Positions 1 through 12,919 of a stretch of DNA of 64,000 nucleotides are shown here, piece by piece. The notes beneath the pieces were generated by a model. That model was not told the origin of the DNA and ran no database searches. It saw only the letters and a program-made list of their open reading frames with translations. Position 1 is the stretch's first letter. Each line of letters begins with the position of its first letter. This DNA is from Desmodesmus armatus (taxonomy: Eukaryota; Chlorophyta; Chlorophyceae; Sphaeropleales; Scenedesmaceae), in assembly GCA_007449985.2 (NCBI GenBank), contig VIIQ02000004.1, positions 868,001 through 932,000 on the forward strand, in the 5' to 3' direction. A program made the position numbers and the translations under genes.

Positions 1-294
1 TTGGGAGTGCCACATGTAAATGTTTGTGGATGACCGCAAGAGGCCACCTCTGCAGCTGCACCACTCCCAAAACTGGAGCACATGGACCAATGGCTACGTG
101 AGCGACACCATCAAGTACAGCTTCAAAGCACCAGCTGCATTCCTTGTCTGATGGCGCCTTCCTCCAGCACAGCCATTTTTTTGGCCAAACCAGGCATTTC
201 GTACTGGGGCCTGCACAGGGGTGCAGCCTGCAAGCAGGTTATATTTTACTGGGCACGGCGTGGCCGCAGCTTGCTATCAGCATGACAAGACAGT

Positions 295-3175
295 TCAGCC
301 CTTGACGTAGGTGACTGTACCCTCGGTGTAGGTGGTGGGGCTGGCAGCCGTTTTGAGGTAGCCCCCACTGTTGCTGGTGGTTGTGAAAGCCATGCAGTTT
401 GGGTTGGCGGTGCAGGCAGCTGCCACGTCGTTGAGGGAGCCAGACACCTCGCAGTAGGGTAGGCTCTTGCCCTGCAAGGAGGGACAGCGCTGTGTAAGCA
501 GGGGTGCCAGATGCCATGTCACTTGCCACAGCCACAATGGCTGTCACAGGCTGTGAACACAACAGGCAAACCGTCAGCGGCTGACAGCTTGGCAAGCTAC
601 CGAATGCATAATATGTGCCACTGCAGGGTGCGAGGCTGGCCGGCAACGGCAGCCTTTTGCCAGTATGTTGGAGCCAGAAGACACTCTTATAACACTGATG
701 CTGTTGCCCCTGTCCAGTGGTAATGCTGACCATCACACCATTCTATGTGCTGCTGGGGTGCACCCACTGGGTGCTGAAAGTCTACGGCAGCAGACTAATC
801 AGAGTACTCCAACAGACTGTTGCCAAAGGACAGCCTGAAACAGTCACCGTTGGACACATAGCACTGTATGACACACTGGGGCACACTGTCACACTGGGAC
901 ACACTGTCCGGGCACTGCGCCATGCACAGGATGCGTCACCCGAGAGCTTAGAGCCAACCAACCCTTTACAGACGGGCAGGTGTCATCGCTTTGCAGCAAC
1001 AACAGAACTTTCAAACCGGGTAAGCCACCGGCAGCGGCGCACGCACCTGATAGTCCTTGGCATTGCAGTCAACATCCTTGCCAAGCACATCAGACCGACG
1101 GCGTGCGATGTAGTCACCTGCACAACATACACATGGATAGAATCGCATTACATACAGTGCATGTCACCCAGTCACGCCAGGCACTCTGCACCAAATGCAA
1201 AGGGGCCTGACCCGGTCCCGGGGGCTTTGTGCTTGGATGCTGGCTTGCAGCAAGTGGAGATCTTGTAATGCTCCTTACATGTCGTTGGGAGGTGCTCACT
1301 GAGCCTCTCAAGTTGAGACAGCATGTCAGGGCTGATCTGTGAAAGAGCCATCACAACACAGATTTTCCGAGGCCGTTTTGAAGGCGGCTTGGGAATGGCT
1401 TGCAGGGTAGTCATTACCACGTTGCTCATATGCTGCCGCAGGTGACTTGAAATTTGGAAGCTTGGCAATCTGTTGTAGCTATGGCTGGCGGACTATCACA
1501 GAACAGCACGGCTCAGGCTGAGCCGTCACACTCATCTTATGTGTTATGACACACAGTGAAGGGTGGTTGTGCAGACTCAAAGCTGGGACCCAGAGAAAGA
1601 CAGGCCTCCCCCAGTTACGCACCTTCACACTGGCTGCTGGAACGTGCCAGCGCGCTAGCACTGGGCCGGATGCCATAGTCAAGCTTGCAGTAGTGGCTGA
1701 AGCCCTGAACATGAGACACAGGTGCGCAAGTGAGCACCCTCTGCAGCCGTATGTGGTACCACAACTCTATCAAACATCACATGCTGACATGCATATGCTG
1801 TTCAAAGCTCCCTTGTCATTCTCCCAGTTTCGTTGCAAGTAGTTTGTGTGGCAGAAGGCAAAGAAGCAACTTCTGACGGTCAGACTAGCATGTGATGCAT
1901 GCAACAACCGCACAGCACTACCACTGGGCCGGCCCAGTGGGTGCCACCACAAGTCGTATGGCTGTGTGTTGTGCTGCTTGACGTGCTGTATAGATCAGCA
2001 TAGATCAGCACAGCCTGAGCTGATCAAAGCCCACCTCTGTGTAAGCGGTCTTGCCGGCCCCAGCTGCTGCCTTCAAGTACCTGCATCACCAAGAGTTGCA
2101 AAATGTCAGCCACGCACCTCTGCCAGAGGTTTGGGCCAAAGCAGGCTGATGGCTGCAGGGTTCTAGATGTCTGGGGGTCTGCTGTACCAAGTTTTTTGAC
2201 TCAGGTGCCACACCCGAGGCTTTGCAGGAACGAGTGCAAGCTAGCGGTGAAGCATACACTTGTAACAACCCCCCACCCCCAAAAAATGATCAGCACCACT
2301 ATGGGAGGGCTACTGGCGGTAGTTCTGCTGGTAAGTGCAAAACTCGCCTGGCTGGACCAGCTGCCAGTGGTAGCTTACAGCCTTGTACCGCAGCTGATGT
2401 AGCGTTAGCGGCACTTACCGCACATCACTGGTGCACATGCCGGCACTTACCCACAGTAGCTGCCCTCCATGTCGAAGCCTTCACAACTGCAGCAGACGCC
2501 GTCATGAGAGATGTTTGTGGCCTCAGGGTTTGAAACTGCATGAGCTGATCAGATCATGAGCCTCATGTTGAACATGGGCCATGGTACAGGGCCAGAGCAT
2601 CAAGAGCCTCGCGGCTACCCGCCAGTGAGGCGAGGTAGCCGCTGCACTATGGACCCATGCCGCAGTGCCCGTGGGTGGAGCCTCCACTGCGGCAGCGGCT
2701 TCCCTGAGACACAAGGTATTGCCAATACTCTGAGAGGGGATCAGGCACAGAAAGCAGTTCAGTTGCAACATGACATGCATGACATATGTGCAGGTGTTTC
2801 AGCAGACCTCGCACCTGGCGTTGCTGTCGCACGCATCCGCTACAGCAGCCACGCCATTGCAGATCCTGCAGAATTTGATCGGATTGCCATTACCGTCCTT
2901 TTGGCCGCAATCAATGTCGTTCCCAGGGGCAGTTCGCCTGCCTTGGAAGCGATAGTCTGCAGCACAGGGAGAGAGCAGCGACTGAAGCTCAGTGGGACCG
3001 CGCAGGAAGCTGTGCTAACTGTCCACGTGTACAGGTGCAAGCACAAGCGCTACCGGCAACCCATAGGCGTTCATAAATTGTTCCTCGTCTTGTCATGAAG
3101 CTCACCAGCGGAGTGCGCCTGGACCAACAAAGCCAGCAGGAGCACAGCCAGCCTGGACATTTTGCTGCTGTTCAT
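295..3175 (-). CDS. Secreted Cys-rich repeat protein (PAN/Apple-like modules), multi-exon
   Basis: The proposed start at 3175 gives an N-terminal hydrophobic signal peptide (SRLAVLLLALLVQAHSA), followed by a donor at about 3105. Further minus-strand exons can be recognised from splice sites and shared motifs: 2815-2956 (ends ACDSNA), 2451-2535 (contains GVCCSCEGF and GSYCG), 1623-1704 (GFSHYCKLDYG), 1047-1117 (RRRSDVLGKDVDC) and the last exon 295-471 (AACTANPNCMAF, ending YVKG-stop). Segments recur: an R-x(5-6)-G-x-D-x-DC motif, a GF...YC motif and an AC-x-x-N-x-x-C motif. This suggests tandem copies of one disulfide-rich extracellular module, most like PAN/Apple domains. Not every intervening exon is resolved, so the total length is unknown. 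A cell-surface or wall role is inferred from the signal peptide and cysteines only. Confidence 0.5.
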
Positions 3176-4224
3176 GAGGGCCCGGGGCGAGGGCGAGTGT
3201 GACTCTCGGATGCCTACGAATTGATAGATGGTTAAGAAAAGACAGATTTCATTTTTACTCTGCTGATAGTCGAAATGGCCGACCTTCCGCCGAGGTGAGT
3301 CGCGACGTGACGGGTGCCGATTATGCGACTTCCTTCTCTTGCCCGTCATCGACCACCTAGGAAGGTGTCCTCCGCATATAAAATTTATGGTCTTTTGGAT
3401 TGGTGCCGATACATGGTGTTGCCAGAGAATGCTGTGTTGCCAGAAATTGCATGCATACTTGGCTGTGCAGTTGTGTGTACCTGCAGTTGTGTGTACCTGC
3501 ACTGGCCACCCATGGGTGCACTGCATTGGCATTCAGTACTGAGCGTCTCCAAGCTGCGATAGACGAAGGCAACTCTGCCTAGCTCGCAATGACTGGGGCC
3601 ATGTCCTTGTTTTTGGCTGTACACAGTAGGCCACCTCACAACCCCCTAGTAGGTCAGATTCGTCAAACAGACCAGCTAAAGACAAACGCGCGCTTTGAGA
3701 TACCCAATAGTTGGCAGCATATGCATGTGTGCCGCAACAATGCCTGCAGTCTGTACAGGCCGCCTCTGCAACAGTGACCCCGAACACACAGTGCACTGCA
3801 CAGCTTTGGTCGCGGCAATCGTCGCTGTGACAAGTGTCTGAAACTGCACTGGGTAGCTGACGGTGCAGCCGTCACTGAGTGACTTTGAAATCGTGCCGCA
3901 GACCTGTGACTGCACAGGCGAAGCCCTGCCAGTGGAATGCCACGCGTCTCCTATCTGGAGTGGATGTATCTTGACGTGAGCACATGCTTCCGTTTCAAAA
4001 CATCTTGGGTGTATACAGCCTGAACCATGTAACAGTAACAGTATACAGTATGGCAGCCTGAACCTTGCAACAGTAACAGTATACAGCTCAACAATCTCAG
4101 AGCTCAATCCCTTGGCTCAATGCTGTACAACCATACACAACACAAGAAATTTACAAAGCAAGCATACACTGTGCAATCATGCACTTGACAACCGAAAAGG
4201 CATGCAGCCACAGCCGCACGTTGC
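3176..4224. other. Intergenic region with short tandem repeats
   Basis: No supported gene lies between the secreted protein and the MYND gene. The stretch holds a 16-bp direct duplication near 3470-3500 and a 38-bp tandem duplication at 4019-4088 (CAGTAACAGTATACAG core). A minus-strand open frame at 3676-4107 has no start context, splice support or recognisable domain. Confidence 0.6.
4151..4155 (-). terminator. TGTAA poly(A) signal of the intact MYND gene
   Basis: TGTAA on the minus strand, about 70 nt after the stop codon at 4225. TGTAA is the usual green-algal polyadenylation element. In the duplicated copy the aligned position reads TGTAT (about 16738). Confidence 0.6.
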
Positions 4225-7200
4225 TCAGCTCTTGTTGGCAGCCAGCTGGGCGCTGCACACCCGCTTGTGCTGCTTCCAGTGCTGCTTCAGGCAGCCGGGG
4301 CTGCAGTAGCTGGCAGCACGGCACCCGCTGCACTTGCTCCTGGCCACAGCAGCCTCTGAACCCCCACTCAAATTCACACAGAGGGGGTTGTTGCAGCATG
4401 AGCCCTTGAGCGGCAGGGAACTGCAGAACAACTGCCCCACATCTAACAGCAACTCACCAAACTGCCGCAGGACAGCGTCATCCAAAATGCCGGACTCGTG
4501 CAGCCCAAACACGAAGCGATGCTGTGTTAGCAGCTTGTCGATTGCCAGAAAGAGGCTGCTGATGGTGCTGCTACCGACATCATCACTGCTGCTGCTGTCA
4601 GTGCGGCCGTCGTTGTGCATCTGAGAGAGTGGGACACCCACAGTTCCCAGCAGCATTTGGAACAGTGTCAGTCCCGACAGACCCGCTGCCCACTGTCCCT
4701 CAACCTCCACAGGGCTGAGGAACACACTGAGGCTGTCTGTGATGCCAAACTTGGCAGATAAGCCCCACCCATCGCATGGGAAGGGGCGAGACAAGGTGCC
4801 CAGCTGTGCTGACAGCAGCAGCTGCCGCCCCCACTGCACTAGGCAGCGGCCAAACAGCACCAGCCAGGGGGCGAGGGCTGCCGCACTCATTGCTGCCCAC
4901 TTGCTGACGATGCTGTCACCAGTGCTGCTGCCGTCACTGCTGCTGCTGCTGCTGCTGCTGCTGCCGCCAATGTCACTTGTCACCGGGGGCAACAGCAGAA
5001 ACATGAGAGCCGTGGCAGTTACCACCCTGCACTGTTCTGCAACCTGATCCATGACAGGCCCCCACTCGACCGTCCCACCTGCAATAGCACCACTGCCGCC
5101 ACTGCTGCCGCCGCCGCCGCTGCTGCTGCTGCTGCTGCTGAGGGCTGTACCAGCCTTGAGCAGGCTGGTCAAGATCCCAAAGAGCTGCCGTGCTGCCTTG
5201 CTCCCCGGGCCCTCACAGTATGCAGCTTTCAGCAGCACACCACAGCTATCCTGCAGGTTGCTGCCACACAGCCCTGACACGCTGCAAACTATTTTGTGCA
5301 CAAGCTTTGGGTCTGCATCCTTACCCCCACAGACCCCAGCCGCTGCTGCGAAAGCCAGCTGCTGGCGTGTACACGGCTCTAGGACTGCTGCAAACTGCTG
5401 TACCTTTCCAACCCTGTCTGCATAGGCGTCGGCAGCAGCTGACTGCCGTGCAGCAACAGCGCTAGCATTGGATGGCCCTGCAGTGGCGGCAGCAGCAGCA
5501 ACAGTGCTGTACGAGGCTGCTGCTGCTGATGCCTCCCCATGTGCTGCTACTTCTGCTGCTGTTGCTGCTGCTATTGCTTCTGGCGTCACCTTGCAGTGCG
5601 ACTGAAACAGCTGCACCGCTTGGCAGAGTGATAGTTGCCAGCGCTCATAGTAGCCGTCACCATCCAACCCACTGCTTACTGTGCCGCTGCCGCTGCTGCC
5701 GCCACCGCTGCTGCCGCCACCGCTGCCAGCTGCAACCTGGCGCTCGTGCTTGCTGCTGTTGCTGCTGCTTCCTGTGTGTCTTGCTGTGCCACAGTGTTCA
5801 GCAGCAGCTGCAGCAGCAGCAGCAGCAGCAGGTGGGGTTTGGCCAGGTATGTTAGGGTCCTGCTTGAAAACAGCTTGCACTCGTTGCAGCAGCTGCAGCA
5901 GCACTGGAGGCAGCTCGCTTTGGACCACAGCCTCTGTGAAACCTGACGGCTGCTGCCGCCATTGTTGCTGCTGCAGCTGCTGCGATGGGCCTCCTTGCTG
6001 TAGCTGGTTGCTGTTGATGCTGCCGCTACTGCTATCATCACCCTCGCTCTCCATCAGCTGCTGCAGCTGCAGGAACTCTGACAGGAACTGCTCAGGCCGC
6101 CCTGTTGCCCTTGCATCCAGCAAAGAGGCAGCGAAGACTGCCCTGAAGCAGTGGCTGTCAAGATCCTCTGTGCTGTCTGGCAGGGCCACCGCCCAGAACA
6201 GCAGCACGTGCTGCAGCAGCAGGTGCAGCTGCATGTCAATGTCCGGCGGGGCGGAGTATGCTTGCAGCGGGTGCTGCTGTTGGCGCTGCTGCTGCTGCTG
6301 CGGCTGCTGGGCGGACGGTGCTGGGTATGCTTGCATCCTCGTCTGGTGCAGCTGCTGTAGAAGAGACAGGAGTTCACCCTGCTCCCGTGCCTGCAGCAGC
6401 ATAACGTGACACATGGGGGGGGGGGGCGTGACATGTGGACCAGTCCCATTCAAGTTCACACATGCAGCATCATTCAGCCCCCACCTTTGCGTGCATACAT
6501 GCCAAGTGGGAAACAGAGCTGCAGCAGACTGAGAATGAACAAGCAAAGCAGGTGAGCTATCAATACATGCAGAGTCCAAGGGTAAGGGCTGCCCTTGCTC
6601 AACTCGCAAGTTTTGGTCTTGCCCAGGGTTGTACAAAGCACACGTGCATGCCCTTTGGTTCTGCGTTACATGTTGCGCTATGCACTTGCTTCACCCAGGG
6701 GGCTGGTTGCCGTTTAGCGACCCACTAGTGCCCCCCCCCTTCCTTCAAGCTGCCGTTTGGGCACTTTTCAAACACACAGTGCAGACCACCCCACCTGCAC
6801 AGGCCCTGCCATCACATAGCCTCCCACCAAGGTAACAGCACACGTCACAAAACAGCAACTGTCACTTTCTTATTTCTCATTCTCTGATGCTGTACCTGCA
6901 GCACCTGTACCACCCCCCTACACCAAACCCCCCTACACCAGCACACCCCACTTCTTTTATCTTTAACTCCTGACCCTCACCTGCAGCAGCATGCAGTGCC
7001 GCGCCTCGACCATGCTGGTGTACAGCTCCTGTGCCCGTGGCAGTGCCAGCTCATACGGCGCAATCACATCCACAAGGCGGCAGGCGCCCCACAGCACAGC
7101 CTTGCCGTTGCAGCCCAGCAGCTGCAGCAGCAGCTTGAACGGCTCCGGCAGCAGCTGGTGGCGGCTGCAGGCAATCTCCCAGGCGTTTTCCGCCACATGA

Positions 7201-8852
7201 TTGAACTGCCAGTCGTACAGCTGCTGCTTGGCTGTGAGGCTGCTGCTGCTGCTGCTGCTGCTTTGGAGCATCGACACCATGCCGCACTGCTCGTGCAGCT
7301 TCTGCCGGAGCTCAGCCTCGGTGGTGACATCTGCCAGCCAGCCGAAGCTGATGCTCCTGCCGTTGGTGCTGCGCACACTGCTGCTGTCACCTTCGCCGCC
7401 GCTGCCGCTGTCGCTGCTGCTGTTGATCTTGTAGGCTGCACCTGCAGCCGACAAGATGAGGTCTGTACAGGCCGTCATCACTACCATAAGTGCCACACCC
7501 TGGATGAAGTGAGGGGACTGCAGCAGCAGCTGCTGGTTTGCGTCCACAGTTGGCATACTGCCAGCAGCCAACGCCAGCTGCATTTCTGCAGCACTGAACC
7601 CTGCCAGAATCTTGGCACAGGGTTTCAGTGCGAAGAAAGCGGCCAGGCATGCCGAGCTGACAGCAGCGTCGAAGGAGGCGGGCCCAACCCAGTCTGCTTG
7701 CTGCTGCTCCACTGCCCGGCTGGCTGCTCGAATGCCTGCTAGTGCCAGCTGCATGCCAGCAACATACACGGCAGCAGGCAGCAGGTCTGCATCTTTGTTG
7801 CCCTGGTGGGCCTGCTCCGCAACATACTTCAAAAACAGGGCTCTCAGCAGCGCTGTTGCGCTGTCAGAGACACAGCTGCAGGCCAGCCGAGCGACCATAC
7901 TCCTGCCGCTGCTAGCCGCACCCCTCCTGCCGCTGCCGCTGCCGCTCCCCTGCCGCCCATTGCCCCTGCGGCTGCTGCCACTGCTGCTGCCGTGTACAGG
8001 GCAGGTGCTGTAGGTAGACCTCGCACCAAAGGGCACCAGGCCAGCTTCAACCTGCTCTGCTGTAGCAGCCAGCAGGCTGGGAAAGTATGGCGGCAGCAGC
8101 AGCCCCGAGAGCACCACCTGCTGCCACAGGCTGACTGTGGTGCTGTGTAGGGCCTGGCCGGGTAACCTCAGTGTGGGGTCGTAAGTCAGGGCCAGGGACC
8201 GGGCCAAGGCTGTGGCAAATACAGGGCCCAGCTGAGGGTTGCGGGGGTACAGGGCTGTGAAGAGGGTGTACAGCTTGTAGGGCACCTGGGCAGGCAGCGG
8301 TGGCATTGGAGGTGAGGGGTTAGGTGTGCTTGAGGGAGACGGGGAAAAACCCCGATTGTTACCACTTGTAGGGCTGGTGCCGGCTGATTACAGACAGAGG
8401 CGGAATTTGTACGTTGCATAAAGAATGCCACAAGGACATGATGGCAGATTGTGGTCTGATACACAACACAGAAGTGCCCAAGACGTAATATTTCAGACAG
8501 TTTGCATGCTACCTGCTGGCAAACCGCGTACTTGTTTACTGCAGTACTGAAGTACAGCGTCCTGAGCACCATTAGCATTTCTCAAATCTACAACCTGGCC
8601 CACTGTCAGTGTGCAATGGACTGGCCCAGTCTGTCGCACCTGTTGCTCCTCAACTGCTGCCTTGACATGTGTGACTGACAGCGTATCAAGGCAGGGTGCA
8701 TCTGCTGCTGCATGCTCCAGTGCCCGCACGTCTGCTGCATCACAGGCCTGCCCTGCTGACAGCTTGGCTTGCAGCAGCTGCAGCTCTGTCAGCAGCAGCT
8801 GCCACTTCCGGAGGGCTGCAGCAGCAATGATGCGAGGAGGCATGGCGTACAC
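4225..8852 (-). CDS. MYND zinc-finger protein, intact copy of an inverted pair (1227 aa)
   Basis: Three exons join in phase: 8640-8852, 6981-8285 and 4225-6390. They encode 1227 residues from the ATG at 8852; an ATG at 8843 is equally possible. Exon 1 encodes a helical N-terminus (MPPRIIAAAALRKW). Exon 2 is mostly helical with Ser/Gly-rich low-complexity inserts. Exon 3 is broken up by poly-Gln, poly-Ala and poly-Ser runs. The C-terminus is a MYND-type zinc finger: paired cysteines in CCNNPLC, then KCSGC, YC, C and HKRVC spaced as in the family. MYND fingers usually bind proline-containing peptides; no SET or other catalytic domain is visible, so the function is unknown. The second copy at 10099-16710 is broken, leaving this one as the likely functional gene. 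Confidence 0.75.
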
Positions 8853-10098
8853 AGGCTAACTCTGGGGCCTCCCAGTGCCAGCACTGCTGTGCGCTGCGGG
8901 ACTATAACAGGGGCAGTAGTGCCTGCAACACATTATGGGGCAGGTTGTCATTATCACGATAGTGCAGCAGTGTGCTGGTTTGGTGAAGCGTGCACACTTG
9001 ACATGGTGTGCGGTCGTGGCTTCCTGGTTGAGTTCTACCAACGCACATATCAGTAGCGATGGCTCTTCATCAGGCCATATGCACACTGCCACAGGCTGAC
9101 GTGGTGTAACCCCCACTGACACCCAACTGCACTGTTGCACTCTCATCCCCTCATGTTGTCTAGAGGCAAGACCATGCTGAGAGCATTCCTACGGCATGTC
9201 ATAATGCCAAATTTGTGGCGCATGCCCGCTGTGCACCCACTCACCTGTGCTCCAAGTGCTGCACAGCAGCTATGTGATCAGTGATCACAGCGGCTATACT
9301 GTGGAGATCTGCTGCAGCCGGTGACAGCTGCTGTACTATGCACCGCGTTTAGAAGTGCATTGAAGACTTAGGGTGAACAGTGGGGAAGCAGCAGGCTGCA
9401 AAGCAACCCAACGAACTCTGCACCTGCTTTTCAAATCAAATGGAACAGAACTGCTGTGCCGACTTTGCAATGCAAGCATTGTTTGTATTGCCATTGAATG
9501 GTTTTGAAAACTTTGTGATTCGTGACAGAGCCAATGGGGTTTGCCCTTTGGAGTGCAGGGGCCGGGACTGTTCACGCACCCGCGGCTACCTCTGACGTCA
9601 TTCTGCTTTTCCCAACTTCCGGACCTGCATCCTCTAGATATGCACCCCAATACTTCTTTTACCCCCATTCTCTTTCAACCCACGTACGAACGCGGTACCT
9701 AGTACAGCAGAGCACAGCTGTGATTACTTGGCTTGGGAGCCCGGGTGAGTGGGTGCACAGCGAAATGCGCCATGAGGTTGGGCGATAAAACGCGCTATAG
9801 GAGTGTCCGCAGCACTTCCGTGCCATCAGACAGCATAGCTGTGCAATGAAAGTGCAACTGTGCAGTTGGGTGTCAGTGGGGGCTACAGCCTGTCACTCTG
9901 TGCAGTGTGCATATGACCCTGATGACGCCAGCCACTCCTACCTGCACTGATTGAAGGAACCAACAACACTGCACGACCATAGACCCTGCGGTGTACGCAC
10001 GCTCCGCCGAACTGCACACTGCTGCATCCCTGTGTTGCAGACACCACCGCATAGCAGCGCACAGCAGTGCTGCCACTGGGAGGCCCCAGAGCTAGCCT
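8853..10098. other. Centre of the palindromic duplication, shared divergent upstream region
   Basis: The two MYND copies point away from each other across this 1.25 kb. Upstream sequence is conserved in inverted orientation: the block before each start (8855-8905 against about 10045-10098), the block at 9060-9150 against 9848-9920, and 9210-9245 against 9745-9775. The middle, about 9250-9740, appears unique and marks the symmetry axis. No other gene is supported here. Confidence 0.65.
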
Positions 10099-12919
10099 GT
10101 GTGTGCTATGCCTCCCCGCATCATTGCTGCTGCAGCCCTTCGTAAGTGGCAGCTGCTGCTGACAGAGCTGCAGCTGCTGCAAGCCAAGCTGTCAGCAGGG
10201 CAGGCCTGTGATGCAGCAGACGTGCGGGCACTGGAGAATGCAGCAGCAGATGCACCCTGCCTTGATACGCTGTCAGTCACACATGTCAAGGCAGCAGTTG
10301 AGGAGCAACAGGTGTGACAGACTGGGCCAGTCAGACACACACAGACCGTGGGCCAGGTTGTAGGTGTGCAGAAGCTAAGAGTGCTCAGCACGCTGTTTGT
10401 TCAATAATGCTGCAAAACTTATCGCAGTATGCCAGCATGTAGCACGCAAGTTGTGAAAGATTCAGAGCGCAATGCAGTTCTGGTGTTGTGTACTGTGTAC
10501 CATGCATTGTCATGCCAGTGTGTCCTTGTGTCATGCTTCATGCCAAGTATACTTCAGCTTCTGTTTCAGAACCACCCCAACGCCGCCTCTACGGGTGATC
10601 AGTCGGGCATTATCTTCCCCTCCCTCTCACGCACACCCACCCCTTCACCTCCCCCACCCCCGCTGCCTGCCCAGGTGCCCTACAAGCTGTACACCCTGTT
10701 CACAGCCCTGTACCCCAGCACCCCGCAGCTGGGCCCTGTATTCGCCACAGCCGTGGCCCGGTCCCTGGCCCTGACTTTCGACCCCAATCTACTTTTACCA
10801 GGACAGGCCCTACACAGCACAGCAGTCAGCCTGTGGCAGCAGGTGGTGCTCTCGGGCCTGCTGCTGCCGCCGCACCTTCCCAGCCTGATGACTGCTACAG
10901 CACAGCAGGTCGAAGCTGGCCTGGTGCCCTTCGGTGCGAGGTTTACGTTCAGTACCTGTCCTGTACACGGCAGCAGGAGCGGCAGCAGCAGTGGCAGCAG
11001 CCGCAGGGGCAATGGGCGGCAGGGCACCAGCAGCGGCAGCGGCAGGAGGGGTGCAGCAAGCGGCGGCAAGAGGGTGGCGGCCCGCCTGGCCTGCAGCTGT
11101 GTGTCTGACAGTGCCACAGAGCTGCTGACAGCACTGGGTGACTTGAAGATGGTGGCGGAGCAGGTTAGCCAGGGGGACAGGGACCCATACGTGCACGTGG
11201 TGCCTGCTGCTGTGTATGCAGCTGGCATGCAGCTGGCACTAGCCGGCATGCGAGCAGCCAGCCGGGCAGTGGAGCAGCAGCCAGATAACTGGCCGGGTGC
11301 CTCCCTCCTCCCTCGATGTTTCTGTCACTGCGGCGTGTCTAGCCGCCTTCTTCGTACTAAAACCCTGTGCCAAGATCATGGCAGGGTTTAGTGTCGCAGA
11401 GTTGCAGCTGGCGATGGCGGCTGACAGCATGCCAACCTTGGACACAGAGCAGCAGCTGCTGCTGCAGTCCCCTCACTTCATCCAGGGTGTGGCACTTATG
11501 GTAGTGATGACGGCCTGTACAGACCTCATCCTGTCGACTGCAGACGCAGCCTACAAGATCAACAGCGGCAGCGACAGCGACAGCGACAGCGGCAACAACG
11601 GCGATGGTGACAGCAGCAGTGTGCGCAGCACCAACGGCAGGAGCATCAGCTTCGGCTGGCTGGCAGATGTCACCACCAATGCCGAGCTCCGGCAGAAGCT
11701 GCACGAGCAATCTGGCATCACGTCAATCGTTCAGAGCAGCAGCAGCGACGGCAGCCCCACCGCCATGCAGCAGCTGTACGACTGGCAGTTCAATCATGTG
11801 GCGGAAAACGCCTGGGAGATCGCCTGCAGCCGGCACCAGCAGCTGCCGGAGCCTTTCAAGCTGCTGCTGCAGCTGCTGGGCTGCAACAGCAAGGCTGTGC
11901 TGTGGGGCGCCTGCCGCCTGGTTGACGTGATCGCGCCGTATGACCTGTCAATGCCGCGGGCACAGGAGCTGTACACCAGCATGATGGAGGCGCGGCACTG
12001 CATGCTGCTGCAGGTGAGGCCACAGGTGCTGCATGGTATGGGATCAGGGAAAAAGGAAAAAAAAGGCAAGTAAGAACCAACAGTTGCTATGTTGCAACAT
12101 GTGCTGCTATCATGGTGGGAGCCTGTGTGATGGCAGGGCTGCGCAGATACAGGATTGGAAGTATGGGGGAAGTATGGGGGTTGTAAGTATGGAGTCCACA
12201 TGACAGTGGCGCAATAGCGGCTTGGTGGTAGGGGCTTGACAACACATGGTAGCACCACATGTCTGGGTGTAGCTTGATGCAGTTGCAGCACTAAAGCTTT
12301 GTATACCCCTGGCTATGACCACAGTTGGTTGGATTGAGCAAGGGTAGCCCTCTCAGACTCTGCATGTATCGATACGGTAGTTCACCCACTTTGCTTGCTG
12401 AGTCTGCTGCATGTCCGCTTTCCGCTTGCTGGTGTTTGCAAACGGTGAGTTAATGTGAGTAGGTTGAGGGGCTGTTGTTGCATATGTAGCATGTAACGCC
12501 AGCCCCCGTCCCACCGGTGTCATGTTTGCTGCTGCAGGCACGGCAGCAGGGTGAACTTTTGTCACTATTACGGCAGCTGCACCAGATGAGGGTGCAAGCA
12601 TACTCAGCGACGGCCTTCCAGCAGCAGCAGCTGCGCCACCATCAGCAGCACCACCAGCAGCAGCACCACCAGCAGCAGCACCACCAGCAGCTGGCGCCGC
12701 TGCAAGCATATGCAGCCCCGCCCGACATCGACATGCAGTTGCACCTGCTGCTTCAGCACGTGCTGCTGTTCTGGGCAGTGGCTCTGCCGGACAGCACAGA
12801 GGAGCTTGACAGCCACTGCTATGGGGCAGTCTTCGCTGCCTACATGCTGGATACCAGGGCGGCAGAGGGTATGACAATACCCCCTTCTACTTGTCCTAGT
12901 CTGTCCAGGACTTGTCTGT

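Noticed and set aside
3676..4107. Minus-strand 143-aa frame with several cysteines
   Set aside because: No signal peptide, no splice continuity with neighbours, and no repeated motif shared with the adjacent secreted protein.
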